This document shows, piece after piece, positions 24,474 to 32,640 of a stretch of 64,000 nucleotides of DNA. A program made the translations under genes and the position numbers. Every line of letters begins with the position of its first letter. The first letter of the stretch is position 1. The stretch lies in assembly GCF_011395035.1 (NCBI RefSeq), contig NZ_CP024768.1, positions 2,641,286 through 2,705,285 of the forward strand, written 5' to 3'. The stretch is from Pantoea cypripedii. Its GTDB lineage: Bacteria > Pseudomonadota > Gammaproteobacteria > Enterobacterales > Enterobacteriaceae. A model generated the notes under the pieces. It did not search any database and was not told the DNA's origin. It saw nothing but the letters and a program-made list of their open reading frames with translations.

Positions 24474-25290
24474 AAGATGACTCGACGTTATCGAAGGTGA
24501 TGCGCTGTAGCGCCAGCAGTGGATATTCAGCACTGTCGCTCAGCCAGACTTTCTGACCATGACCAATAAACTGGCTGTCGTCACTGCCCAGCGGTTGCCA
24601 TTCGGTGACACTGCCACGCAACCAGCGTTCTTCTGGCGTTGCCGTCAGTGGGTAGCGCACCGGAATCTGACATACCTGCTCGCTGCCATCCACCAGTTGT
24701 ACCCACGTGTGTCGCCATACCAAATCCGTCACGCTGACTGGTGCCTGAAACTGCATTTCACGGATGGCGGCAAAGGGGATCCAGTAATAACGCCCGTTAA
24801 CCAGCGCCTCGCAAACCGGGCCAAAACGACTGTCGCCATCCATCAGCCAGGGAAAGTTCGCCTGCTGTTCCTGTTGCGCCAGTGTACCAGGGTTCGCGGC
24901 AGCGTTTTCCAGTGCCTGCTGACGCAGTTCGCTACCGCGCGCAATATCACCCGCAATATCAGCCTGCAACGCCGCCAGCAGGGTTTCACACCACGCCCAC
25001 GCACTTCCCGGCAGCTGTGGCTGTGCTTCGCCCTGCAACACCGCTGCACGCTGTTGTTCACCGGCAATTGCCTGTTGCAGCAGAGTGACCGTCGGTTGCG
25101 CCTGTGGGGTTAATGCCAGCCAGGATTGCAGCTGGGTTTGCGCGCGGGTCCAGTTTCCTGCCAGGCACAGCCGCTGGACAAAGGCAGCGCGCAAATCAGC
25201 ATCAGCCGGATTCGCCTGGATCTGCGCCGTGATGCTGGCAAGATTCTCCGCCAGTGACGCGGTGGTAAGACGCTGTTGTAACGAGTCCAT
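24463..25290 (-). CDS. tagJ: TagJ/ImpE, T6SS accessory protein
   Basis: 275 residues of the ImpE family (NPADADLRAAFVQRLCLAGNWTRAQTQLQSWLALTPQA; SRFGPVCEALVNGRYYWIPFAAIREM; SDSAEYPLLALQRITFD). TagJ/HsiE-type proteins bind the sheath protein TssB and assist sheath handling by ClpV. Translation is coupled to tssE by overlap. Confidence 0.9.
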   Translation of the reverse strand: MDSLQQRLTTASLAENLASITAQIQANPADADLRAAFVQRLCLAGNWTRAQTQLQSWLALTPQAQPTVTLLQQAIAGEQQRAAVLQGEAQPQLPGSAWAWCETLLAALQADIAGDIARGSELRQQALENAAANPGTLAQQEQQANFPWLMDGDSRFGPVCEALVNGRYYWIPFAAIREMQFQAPVSVTDLVWRHTWVQLVDGSEQVCQIPVRYPLTATPEERWLRGSVTEWQPLGSDDSQFIGHGQKVWLSDSAEYPLLALQRITFDNVESSYEP

Positions 25291-25305
25291 GCAAGCTCCT
25301 TTGCG

Positions 25306-26265
25306 TTAGTTAACGGTGCGATAAACGGCTGCGGCCGGATCTTTCAGTTCGGGATGCAGTTGCTCCACCAGCAGGATTTTCAGTGGTGAGGAGGTGTTCA
25401 GCCAGGGCGACCAGACTTTGCGCACTTCCTGCAAGCGGGCGCGCAGCGTGCTTTCATCCGCGGCATCGCTGGCGGGCATCTGTACCACCACCTGATCCGG
25501 TGCCTGCCAGCCGTTAAACTGCGGGCTGAATGGTAATACCAGCCAGCTCTCCGGTGACTTCTCGTTACTCAGCACCATGCGCTCACGGTTGACCGTGGTA
25601 ATGGTCAGTTCACGGGGGGAAGGTTTGCCATTCAAGCCCGCAATCGGGAATCCTTGCAGGAAGGTGACTTCCACCGATTTTGCCGCGCCATTTCCCATCT
25701 GCGTCAGGGTGCTGTGGCCACTCAACCAGCCATCCTGAGCACAGACCAGCCCTTGTTTCGATGGGACAAAAATCGCGCTGGTCTGTGCCGGTTGGCTCCA
25801 CCAGGTGCGGAAATGACAACCATCCAGCAGGCTGAATTGCTGCCAGGGCGTGGTATCCGCCGGTGGCGAATTGAGCACAGGTGCCGCCTGTGCGGGAACG
25901 GCAACCTCTGGCGCTGGCGTAGTGACGGGCTGCCAGTTCTTCGCCTGCTCTGCACTGCCCTCGGCCAACGCGTTGCCTTCTTCATCGTCCAGCTGCCAAT
26001 GCAACTGTTGCAGCGACTTACATTGGGAAGCCATCAGCCCCGCCACACGCGGTAAAAATCCATCCAGAACCGCTGCATTTTTTTCACCTTTGGTGACGAT
26101 GCGCAGATCCACACTCTTCTGGCACCAGCTTGCCAGCTGGTTATCTTTTACGTCATCAATCCAGACATCCAGTTTCTGTGCCGGGGACTGAACAATGCGG
26201 TAATTCTCTGCAAAAGCATGTGTGCTCAGCAGCAGCGCAGCCAGACCCAGTAATCCATATTTCAT
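25306..26265 (-). CDS. Exported T6SS-locus protein of unknown role
   Basis: 319 residues from the ATG at 26265. The signal peptide MKYGLLGLAALLLSTHAFA is clear. The longer frame to 26367 runs into pppA and is rejected. The mature part has three cysteines, an Ala/Pro-rich linker (about residues 115-145) and a C-terminal region ending DPAAAVYRTVN. I do not recognise a named family, although similar exported genes occur between pppA and tagJ/impE in T6SS loci of this type. A periplasmic link to PpkA signalling is possible because it follows pppA by 10 bp. Confidence 0.8.
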   Translation of the reverse strand: MKYGLLGLAALLLSTHAFAENYRIVQSPAQKLDVWIDDVKDNQLASWCQKSVDLRIVTKGEKNAAVLDGFLPRVAGLMASQCKSLQQLHWQLDDEEGNALAEGSAEQAKNWQPVTTPAPEVAVPAQAAPVLNSPPADTTPWQQFSLLDGCHFRTWWSQPAQTSAIFVPSKQGLVCAQDGWLSGHSTLTQMGNGAAKSVEVTFLQGFPIAGLNGKPSPRELTITTVNRERMVLSNEKSPESWLVLPFSPQFNGWQAPDQVVVQMPASDAADESTLRARLQEVRKVWSPWLNTSSPLKILLVEQLHPELKDPAAAVYRTVN

Positions 26266-26275
26266 GTTGGCGTTC

Positions 26276-27070
26276 TCAATCGCGAAGAGGGAAGAACTGC
26301 GCCGCATCAGAGAGCGAGTGCAGTAAGGTGGTGTCCTGAGGTGAACCAACCCACACGGCCAGCGCACTGAAGTTATCCTGCTGACCGTTGTTTTCCGGTT
26401 GGTCGTTTCTAATGATTTGTTGCATCAGCGTCAGCCACTCCTGTGGCGTATTGACCATATGCAACGATTGCTGCATTTGCTCCAGCGTAACGCCATGCCA
26501 GAATCCATCGGTGCACAACAGAAAGGCATCGCCATCTTCAATTTCCACCACATCGCTATAGCTGGCATCGCGTTGTTGATCCCCCATACCGAGGGCAAAA
26601 TAAAGCAGGTTGGTATTGATGCCTTCGGTCTGATGGCCAGCATCTTTCATTTGCTGCACCAGGCTGTGATCGGTCGTGACGTGATAGAGATAACCGCGCC
26701 GAAATAAATAGAGGCGGCTGTCCCCGGCATGTGCCCAATAGGCCAGCTCGTAGTCACGATCGATAAACAGACTGACCAGCGTCGTGCCCATGCGGCTGTG
26801 TTCGGTGCTGGCTTTCTGTTGCTGGCGAATCGCGTGATTGGCGTGATTGACATAATTGCGGATCGATTGGGCATTCAGGTGGCTGTCACCGTTGAAGGCA
26901 TCCATCAGACTGCTGCGGGCGATAGTGGCCGCCACCTCACCGCCGGGGAAGCCCGCGACGCCGTCACAAACGACAAAGCAGGCTGAACGTTCACCGATGA
27001 TTTCACCGGTCTGATCCTGATTGCTGGCGCGGTCGCCCTGATTCGACGTGGAAGCAATAGTGATATTCAT
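26276..27070 (-). CDS. pppA: PppA, PP2C-type phosphatase of the T6SS
   Basis: 264 residues with PP2C motifs: GDRASNQDQTGEI near residue 12, CFVVCDGVAGFPGGEVAA, SRMGTTLVSLFI, WAHAGDSRLYLFR, DGDAFLLCTDGFW and QDNFSALAVWV. It reverses PpkA phosphorylation and resets secretion. The start overlaps the tagH stop (ATGA). Confidence 0.93.
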   Translation of the reverse strand: MNITIASTSNQGDRASNQDQTGEIIGERSACFVVCDGVAGFPGGEVAATIARSSLMDAFNGDSHLNAQSIRNYVNHANHAIRQQQKASTEHSRMGTTLVSLFIDRDYELAYWAHAGDSRLYLFRRGYLYHVTTDHSLVQQMKDAGHQTEGINTNLLYFALGMGDQQRDASYSDVVEIEDGDAFLLCTDGFWHGVTLEQMQQSLHMVNTPQEWLTLMQQIIRNDQPENNGQQDNFSALAVWVGSPQDTTLLHSLSDAAQFFPLRD

Positions 27071-28851
27071 GCGTCATCCGTGTGGGTTTGTGAGTCTTTG
27101 TACTGATTAACTTCCATGTCATAGGCGTGCAGGAAGGCTTCACCAAACAGGGTATGGAAGTCGTCTTCGATTTCTCCGGCCGTTTCGCCGTAGCGCTCAA
27201 CAAAATGTTCCCACAGTGCCGCCTTACGACTGCCGGGCAGCCCCAGACGCGATACTGAACCGGCCTGACGCGCCTCCTCTTCCAGCTGATCCGGGTTAAA
27301 GGATTGCAGCATCGAGGCGATAATGGCGCGGATACCGGCGATCATTCCCAGCTGATGCGCCTGCAAATCAATCAGCGCATCACGTACCGCCTGACGCGGT
27401 GGCATAAAGCCCGGCATGCGGCTGCCAAACATTTGCATCAGGACAGTTTTGCCTGAGGGCAGCAGCTTGAAGGGGTTGTTGGCGTCGTCGAGGATCACCG
27501 TCATATCCGCTTTTACGCCACGCTTCAGAATCGAACGTGAAGAAAGCAGCGCCACCGTCCCCTGCGAGAACATGCTGAGCATCTGACCAAACTGGCGCAT
27601 CTGATCACGATCAAACTGCGGCGTGGGCTGTAAATCCTGTAAACCCATGCCCTCCAGCAAGGCATCCAGCAATTCGCCTTTTAGTGCATCACCACTGCTC
27701 TGGGCCGAAGCACCGTTCTGGCTGCTGGAGGCTACCGGGTCAATACGCAGACGACCTTTCGGTATCGGCGATGGTGTGCGTTGCACCGCCTGTGGTGTCG
27801 GTAAAGTGATGCCACCGTAATCAACCTGGCTTGTCGTACCAGCTTCCACGGCCTCATCCATTAATGGCACAGGTTCAGCGGCAGGTTGTGTTTCGGTGTC
27901 GTCAAATAACGGTGAACTGCTCAGATCGGCCAGTTTGACGTCAGAGGTTTCTTCTTCAGGTTCAGGTTGGGTGATGCTGGTGGAATGCGCGGGCTGGGGC
28001 TCCGGCTGTGCCAGCGGAACGGCCCCGCCCATCATCAGACCCAGCGGGTCGTCATGAATACGGGGGTCGGGAGCGCTCTGGCTGCCAAACAGGCTGAGCG
28101 GGTCCAGTTCTGCGGGCTTCGCTTCAGGCGGTGCCGCAACGACACTTTTTTGCCCTGCCAGCGTGCTCGGCGTTGCATCGTCGAAAATACTGTCCTGGGC
28201 GAACAACGCGTCACCGGCATCGAACAAACTGTTATTTTTGGGCCGCTGACCAATATCCAGCGGGGCATCATTAATCAGCGCTGCCAGCGGATCTTCCGGG
28301 TTGCGCTCAGGTGCCGCAGGAGCCGTCAGCGGGTTCGCTTCTGGCACTGCGGGTGCCACTTTGTTTGGCTTTGAGAGATCATCGGAGATGGAGAATTCTT
28401 TCGCCAGGCTGTCCCAGATTTCACTTGGGATCGCTGCGGTGCTGCTGGCCACCGCGGCTGGAGGTTCATCGGCCATAACAGCGGGTTTAGTGACAGGCTG
28501 AGTGGTGCTCTTCGGCGTCTGAGCTGGCAGCTTGGCGTTAATATCATTAACCAGCAGCTGATAGTCATCAATGCCGAGAATATCGCCGTCCTGTAATTCC
28601 ACCTGACGTCCACGTTCCAGCGGAATATCGTTCAGCATCACACGCGTGACGTTGCCGCGATTAGTCAGGCGACATTCACCGTCAGCGGTAATATGGACAA
28701 TGGCCTGCAAACGGGAGATGGTACGGTCGTCATCGGGTAACACCAGGTTGTTATCAACACCACGACCAATGGTGCCACCAGGTGGTAAGAAGTCAAAAAG
28801 GGCTTGCGGCGGCTGATGGCCGGGTTTAGTCGTTATTATCGTAAAGCGCAT
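27067..28851 (-). CDS. tagH: TagH/Fha, FHA-domain T6SS activator
   Basis: 594 residues. The N-terminal FHA domain reads phosphothreonine (GGTIGRGVDNNLVLPDDDRTISRLQAIV; about 25-100). A long Pro/Ala/Glu-rich disordered linker follows (about 110-370). The C-terminal TagH domain has LLDALLEGMGL, FGQMLSMFSQGTVALLSSRSILKRGV and AALWEHFVERYGETAGEIEDDFHTLFG. PpkA phosphorylates proteins of this class to trigger assembly. It leads the unit tagH-pppA-exported protein-tagJ-tssE-F-G-clpV-ppkA-vgrG. Confidence 0.93.
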   Translation of the reverse strand: MRFTIITTKPGHQPPQALFDFLPPGGTIGRGVDNNLVLPDDDRTISRLQAIVHITADGECRLTNRGNVTRVMLNDIPLERGRQVELQDGDILGIDDYQLLVNDINAKLPAQTPKSTTQPVTKPAVMADEPPAAVASSTAAIPSEIWDSLAKEFSISDDLSKPNKVAPAVPEANPLTAPAAPERNPEDPLAALINDAPLDIGQRPKNNSLFDAGDALFAQDSIFDDATPSTLAGQKSVVAAPPEAKPAELDPLSLFGSQSAPDPRIHDDPLGLMMGGAVPLAQPEPQPAHSTSITQPEPEEETSDVKLADLSSSPLFDDTETQPAAEPVPLMDEAVEAGTTSQVDYGGITLPTPQAVQRTPSPIPKGRLRIDPVASSSQNGASAQSSGDALKGELLDALLEGMGLQDLQPTPQFDRDQMRQFGQMLSMFSQGTVALLSSRSILKRGVKADMTVILDDANNPFKLLPSGKTVLMQMFGSRMPGFMPPRQAVRDALIDLQAHQLGMIAGIRAIIASMLQSFNPDQLEEEARQAGSVSRLGLPGSRKAALWEHFVERYGETAGEIEDDFHTLFGEAFLHAYDMEVNQYKDSQTHTDDA

Positions 28852-28986
28852 AACGGATTCCTGCGGTTAGCTGTTCGGCATCTATATTGCGCACCTCTCA
28901 GCGGAAAGGGGCGGGATATAGGGAGCTGATTTTTTGAGTCGTGGAGGTTTAATTTATAAAACTGGAATGGTTCAGTGCAGATTCAG

Positions 28987-29382
28987 TCAGTTATTGGGTA
29001 TGGTTTTAAGTTGTTCGACACGTACCATATCTATTCGGGAGAGACATGTATCATTAAGGGTATCGTGAACAATGGTTCCTTTCTCGGCGAGAAAGGATTC
29101 AAGATTACATTGGCCATCACGATAGATAAGCCATCCACGCTGGGACTTCATGAGAATATCGAGGTAATCTTTCAGGTCTACAGGTGAAGATTTGTATTCA
29201 TCTTCTATTCTTTTTTTCGCTGCAAGGTATTCTGAATTTAATATTTTTTCTGAAGTGATTCTTTCTTCTTTACGGCAAGCATAGCTCTCGGCAACGCTTA
29301 CTGCATTGCTACATACATCCTGAGCAATTGCATAACCTTGATACAGTGTCAGTAATGTTGCTATTACTACGCTTTTATTCAT
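28987..29382 (-). CDS. Exported LprI-domain protein
   Basis: 131 residues, AT-rich, with a signal peptide ending YAIAQ (about residue 21). The LprI/DUF1311 pattern includes KILNSEYLAAKKRIEDEY, SQRGWLIYRDGQCNLE and DTCLSRIDMVRVEQL. It sits alone between the three membrane immunity-like genes and tagH. Together with the LprI domain behind vgrG, it suggests the cell stocks lysozyme-inhibitor-type defences against peptidoglycan-cutting T6SS effectors. No partner toxin is adjacent. Confidence 0.72.
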   Translation of the reverse strand: MNKSVVIATLLTLYQGYAIAQDVCSNAVSVAESYACRKEERITSEKILNSEYLAAKKRIEDEYKSSPVDLKDYLDILMKSQRGWLIYRDGQCNLESFLAEKGTIVHDTLNDTCLSRIDMVRVEQLKTIPNN

Positions 29383-29518
29383 GAACCCTCTCTCCTTTTA
29401 AGGAACATTTGGCCGACACTGGGGAAATTATCTCTGCAACTCACTTACATAGATGAATAAAGAACACCATAAAAACATCGTATTTATCCACAACATGACC
29501 AACTACTCCACCGCTGAG

Positions 29519-29932
29519 CTACTTCAGAAAAGAATTGGATATAAAACTTATTGCAACAGCGAGAAACAGCACCGTAAAACTGGCAACATTTAACTTATGT
29601 AAACTCAATATCCATGAAATTCTGCTCAGCGGCTGACTTTTAACAAACAAGTTAGCGTCTTCACTCACGGATTTATTTCTATTCAGATAAATTTTCTTTC
29701 CGTGATAAACATCAACAAAATAAGCTATTTTATGCGCATTAAAAATTGGCCCAAGAAAAGATGCAAAATTCGTGATGATATCCAACTGCATACCGCGCTG
29801 TCTGAAATCGCTCAATAGAGACTCGTACTTACTTTGATTCCTTTTGAAAACAAAATAAGCGACTAACTGTGAAACGAAAGCAATAAAATACAAAAACAGA
29901 GATAAATATAGGGAAAAATCAGCTGGTGTCAT
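29519..29932 (-). CDS. Two-helix membrane protein, immunity paralogue 3
   Basis: 137 residues with a membrane helix at each end (FSLYLSLFLYFIAFVSQLVAYFVF and SFTVLFLAVAISFISN). Between them is a soluble segment with the shared signature GMQLDIITNFASFLGPIFN, IAYFVDVYHGKK, then ISWILSLHKLN. It is clearly homologous to the next two upstream genes and very AT-rich. As the third tandem copy behind the hcp-linked effector, it is probably an immunity protein inserted in the inner membrane, or a diverged spare. Confidence 0.75.
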   Translation of the reverse strand: MTPADFSLYLSLFLYFIAFVSQLVAYFVFKRNQSKYESLLSDFRQRGMQLDIITNFASFLGPIFNAHKIAYFVDVYHGKKIYLNRNKSVSEDANLFVKSQPLSRISWILSLHKLNVASFTVLFLAVAISFISNSFLK

Positions 29933-29983
29933 AATAAACCCTCCACCAACGCATTCAACATACTTTTTTGGGGTAAAGGGTTA

Positions 29984-30406
29984 TTAATTTAACACATATG
30001 AAAAAACCACCAAAAATACAGCAAAGATAGTCGTTAATAAATAAATGACTTTATAAAAATTGAGCAATTCCAACATCCATTTTATTTTTTCATGAGGTTG
30101 CCTCTGAACAAAATCGTAAGCATCTTGCTTAACATATTCTTTTTTCGAAAAGCGAATCTTCACACCGCGATATAATCTCATAAAAAATGCGAGTTTTTGA
30201 TAGTTTGCATAAAAACCCATAAAGCCTGAAACTTTTGTTGTTAAATCCAACGGCAACCCTGCTTTCTGATATTCACTGACAAACTGATTATATTTTTCTT
30301 TATTTTTTCTGAAGATGGCTGCTGCGTAAACATGCAGAGCACCAATCAAAAAGAATAAAACCACAGAGCCATACATGAAAAAATCATACATATCAATCCG
30401 GTTCAT
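29984..30406 (-). CDS. Two-helix membrane protein, immunity paralogue 2
   Basis: 140 residues, the same layout as its neighbours: N-terminal helix (GSVVLFFLIGALHVYAAAIF), middle signature GLPLDLTTKVSGFMGFYANY and LAFFMRLYRGVK, C-terminal helix (VIYLLTTIFAVFLVVFSYV). It is the most diverged of the three. It lies 10 bp after the first paralogue. Confidence 0.75.
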   Translation of the reverse strand: MNRIDMYDFFMYGSVVLFFLIGALHVYAAAIFRKNKEKYNQFVSEYQKAGLPLDLTTKVSGFMGFYANYQKLAFFMRLYRGVKIRFSKKEYVKQDAYDFVQRQPHEKIKWMLELLNFYKVIYLLTTIFAVFLVVFSYVLN

Positions 30407-30416
30407 CTTTAATAAA

Positions 30417-30830
30417 TTAAAAATATAAAAATCTCCAGATTAAAGCGACCACAACAAACCCCCCAGCAATAGAGAAAGCCAGCATATTTATACGGTGCAG
30501 ATTAATAATCCAGCCAATTCTTCCCTCTGGAAGCCCCTGAATAAAGCGGTATGTTTCAATACTAACCAGCTCATTTTTCTTATAATACCACTTCTTCCCA
30601 TAGTACAACCGGGTAAAATACATAATTTTGAACTCATTAAAAAAACCGCCAAAATGAGAAGCAATATTAGTCATTACATCAAGCTGCAAACCTTTATTAT
30701 GAAATTCCTTTATCAAATCATCATAACTACTTGAATTTTTTTTAAACAGGAAGACTCCATACAGATGGATGCCAAATGCCAGAAGTAATAAAAAAATCTG
30801 CAAATAAAATAATACATCATACGAAATCAT
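30417..30830 (-). CDS. Two-helix membrane protein, immunity paralogue 1
   Basis: 137 residues, with N-terminal helix (VLFYLQIFLLLLAFGIHLYGVFLF), signature GLQLDVMTNIASHFGGFFNE, IMYFTRLYYGKK, IGWIINLHRIN and C-terminal helix (LAFSIAGGFVVVALIW). It overlaps the effector stop by 4 bp, so it is the likeliest cognate immunity protein. Inner-membrane placement fits protection against a membrane-inserting toxin. Confidence 0.78.
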   Translation of the reverse strand: MISYDVLFYLQIFLLLLAFGIHLYGVFLFKKNSSSYDDLIKEFHNKGLQLDVMTNIASHFGGFFNEFKIMYFTRLYYGKKWYYKKNELVSIETYRFIQGLPEGRIGWIINLHRINMLAFSIAGGFVVVALIWRFLYF

Positions 30831-31819
30831 AAAATTTTATCCATGGCGGCACCCACAATCCCACCAGCTAACTCACCCATTCCATATCCAGCGACCGCAG
30901 CGCCAGCTATACCACAAGTCAATATACCCACAGGCCCTGTGGCGATTCCAAGGATCATACATGCCATAGGGAGTAATGTACCACCAATTTGAGCACCATA
31001 CATCGCCGCATAAGTACTCGCACCAAATTGGGCATACTTCTTGATGGCCACTTTGGCACACTCATCCTTGCGCCCGACAGTACAAGCATCATAAACATCA
31101 TTTGTCGTATTCAGCGCACTAAAACCAATGGACACCCAGCCGCCCATTTTCATAAATTTCGCGGCCTTCGCGGCACCATCAACGTAGGTGGAGTAGCCAC
31201 GAATCACGCCAACGCCCGCACTTTCCCAGTCGTGGACAATCGCTGAACTGGACAGGTTTAAAGCGTGTTTTAACTTCTGATAAGGCTGCAATTTCAGTAC
31301 CAGACGGGAGAATTTATTTAATAGCGCATCAAGTTCGCCAAACAAACGGCGACGCTTAACAAAGAACTGTTCACCAATAAGTGTACCCGCAGTCAGGTAT
31401 TGGTTGCGGTAAGCAACTTCAATGGCGGTCAGTTTTTTACCAATCTCCGCAAAATATTTCTCTCCGGCATCACCGATAACACCCGATGATTTGTCCATAA
31501 AGTTGGTGATTGCCGCAATTGAAGAGTAATGCTGATTAAAAAAGTTGGCTTCATCAGCAGAGAGATGATCCAGGCTGTTATTGGTCGCAGTTTTTGCAGC
31601 TTTCAACGCATTCATGGCTGCCGGGCTGTTATTACCGTAGGGATCGGCTACTATCAGTATCTGCCCAGGTTTTGCCCAGGCGACATCCGCATTCAATTGC
31701 AAAAAGTAATTGGCTGCCGCAATATTGCGGTTTCCGAACAGAAACATCGCCTGTTCTGTCAGTCTGCCGGGACGTTGCACCACACAAAAACCCGGTTCAA
31801 CCATGCTATTTCCGCTCAT
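30827..31819 (-). CDS. Putative hcp-linked T6SS effector with colicin-like hydrophobic tail
   Basis: 330 residues from the ATG at 31819 (a GTG lies one codon earlier; AGGAT precedes). An early segment (about 25-60, ending WAKPGQILIVADP) resembles a LysM-like unit. The middle is helical. The last roughly 100 residues contain hydrophobic glycine-rich helices (GTLLPMACMILGIATGPVGILTCGIAGAAVAGYGMGELAGGIVG, quoted in part as GIATGPVGIL and AAVAGYGMG) of glycine-zipper type, suiting a membrane-depolarising toxin. It is downstream of hcp, overlaps an immunity-like membrane gene, and has no signal peptide. This is how cargo carried inside the Hcp tube is usually encoded. Pore activity is inferred. 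Confidence 0.75.
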   Translation of the reverse strand: MSGNSMVEPGFCVVQRPGRLTEQAMFLFGNRNIAAANYFLQLNADVAWAKPGQILIVADPYGNNSPAAMNALKAAKTATNNSLDHLSADEANFFNQHYSSIAAITNFMDKSSGVIGDAGEKYFAEIGKKLTAIEVAYRNQYLTAGTLIGEQFFVKRRRLFGELDALLNKFSRLVLKLQPYQKLKHALNLSSSAIVHDWESAGVGVIRGYSTYVDGAAKAAKFMKMGGWVSIGFSALNTTNDVYDACTVGRKDECAKVAIKKYAQFGASTYAAMYGAQIGGTLLPMACMILGIATGPVGILTCGIAGAAVAGYGMGELAGGIVGAAMDKIL

Positions 31820-31900
31820 CACAATATCCTTTTGCTATTAAATGCAGTTATTTTTTTAATATCGAATAAAGCGGCCCCGTAAGGCCGCCTTATAAAACGA

Positions 31901-32383
31901 TTACGACTCTTTGTTCTCTTTAATATTCCAGCCAGCGCTGCTCTCAGCACCTTTGCCACCAGAAGAACTTTGCTCCCAGTATTGCTGTTTCACTTTCGCT
32001 GCCTGGAAACCGTAGGTCACAGCCAGAGTATCGCCATTGGCAGCACCGGTGTAATCCAGACGAGAAACCAGCACGTCCTCCAGCGTGATACGCGCATATT
32101 CAACCTGAGAACCACCCGCTTTGCACACGGACAGTTCCACTTTAGTCACGTGTTTACCGTTGGCACAGTACTTCAGAATAGCGGAGGTGGATTTATCGAT
32201 CAGAGCATTTACGCTCAGATCGTTAAAATTCACTTTCCCGGCACCGCCGCCGCCACCTACCGCCATATTACCAGGCTGAGTTGCTCCCCAGTTGAAGGAG
32301 GTAATATCAGTCCAGCCGGTGTGATTAGAGTCTTTTGACTCGCCCGTCACACCATCAACTTTTAAAAACATATCAATAGCCAT
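31901..32383 (-). CDS. hcp: Hcp (TssD), T6SS tube protein
   Basis: 160 residues (AIDMFLKVDGVTGESKDSNHTGWTDITSF; a glycine-rich loop AVGGGGGAG; FNDLSVNALIDKSTSAI; VTYGFQAAKVKQQYWEQ). Hexamers stack to form the inner tube and can carry small effectors. It follows tssC after a 257-base gap that contains two hairpins and may give hcp separate control. Confidence 0.96.
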   Translation of the reverse strand: MAIDMFLKVDGVTGESKDSNHTGWTDITSFNWGATQPGNMAVGGGGGAGKVNFNDLSVNALIDKSTSAILKYCANGKHVTKVELSVCKAGGSQVEYARITLEDVLVSRLDYTGAANGDTLAVTYGFQAAKVKQQYWEQSSSGGKGAESSAGWNIKENKES

Positions 32384-32494
32384 AATTATCTTCTCTTGCT
32401 TGATTTACGTTTTGCTTTGAAAAAGCATCGTTATGGCAAACAGGAAAGCATGGGGCTGAATAAAACAGTCCATATTTTACCTCTGCCTCGTGTT

Positions 32495-32554
32495 CTGAAT
32501 AGCGCTACATGTGTTATTCAGAGGGGTTCTTATTACTTACACAGGTAATAAGAA
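32495..32554. promoter_or_regulatory. Two adjacent hairpins between tssC and hcp
   Basis: First stem: TCTGAATA (32494-32501) / TATTCAGA (32515-32522). Second stem: TTCTTATTAC (32527-32536) / GTAATAAGAA (32545-32554), loop of 8. Neither is followed by a T run on the minus strand, so they are not clear terminators. They could act as RNA-processing or stability elements, or mark the hcp leader. Confidence 0.5.
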
Positions 32555-32640
32555 TGCGGCTCAGAGAAACAGGAAAGCTGATTCTCTGAATAATTCCATA
32601 TTAATAATGCAAGTCCGTTTTACCCTTAACCGCGTAACTC

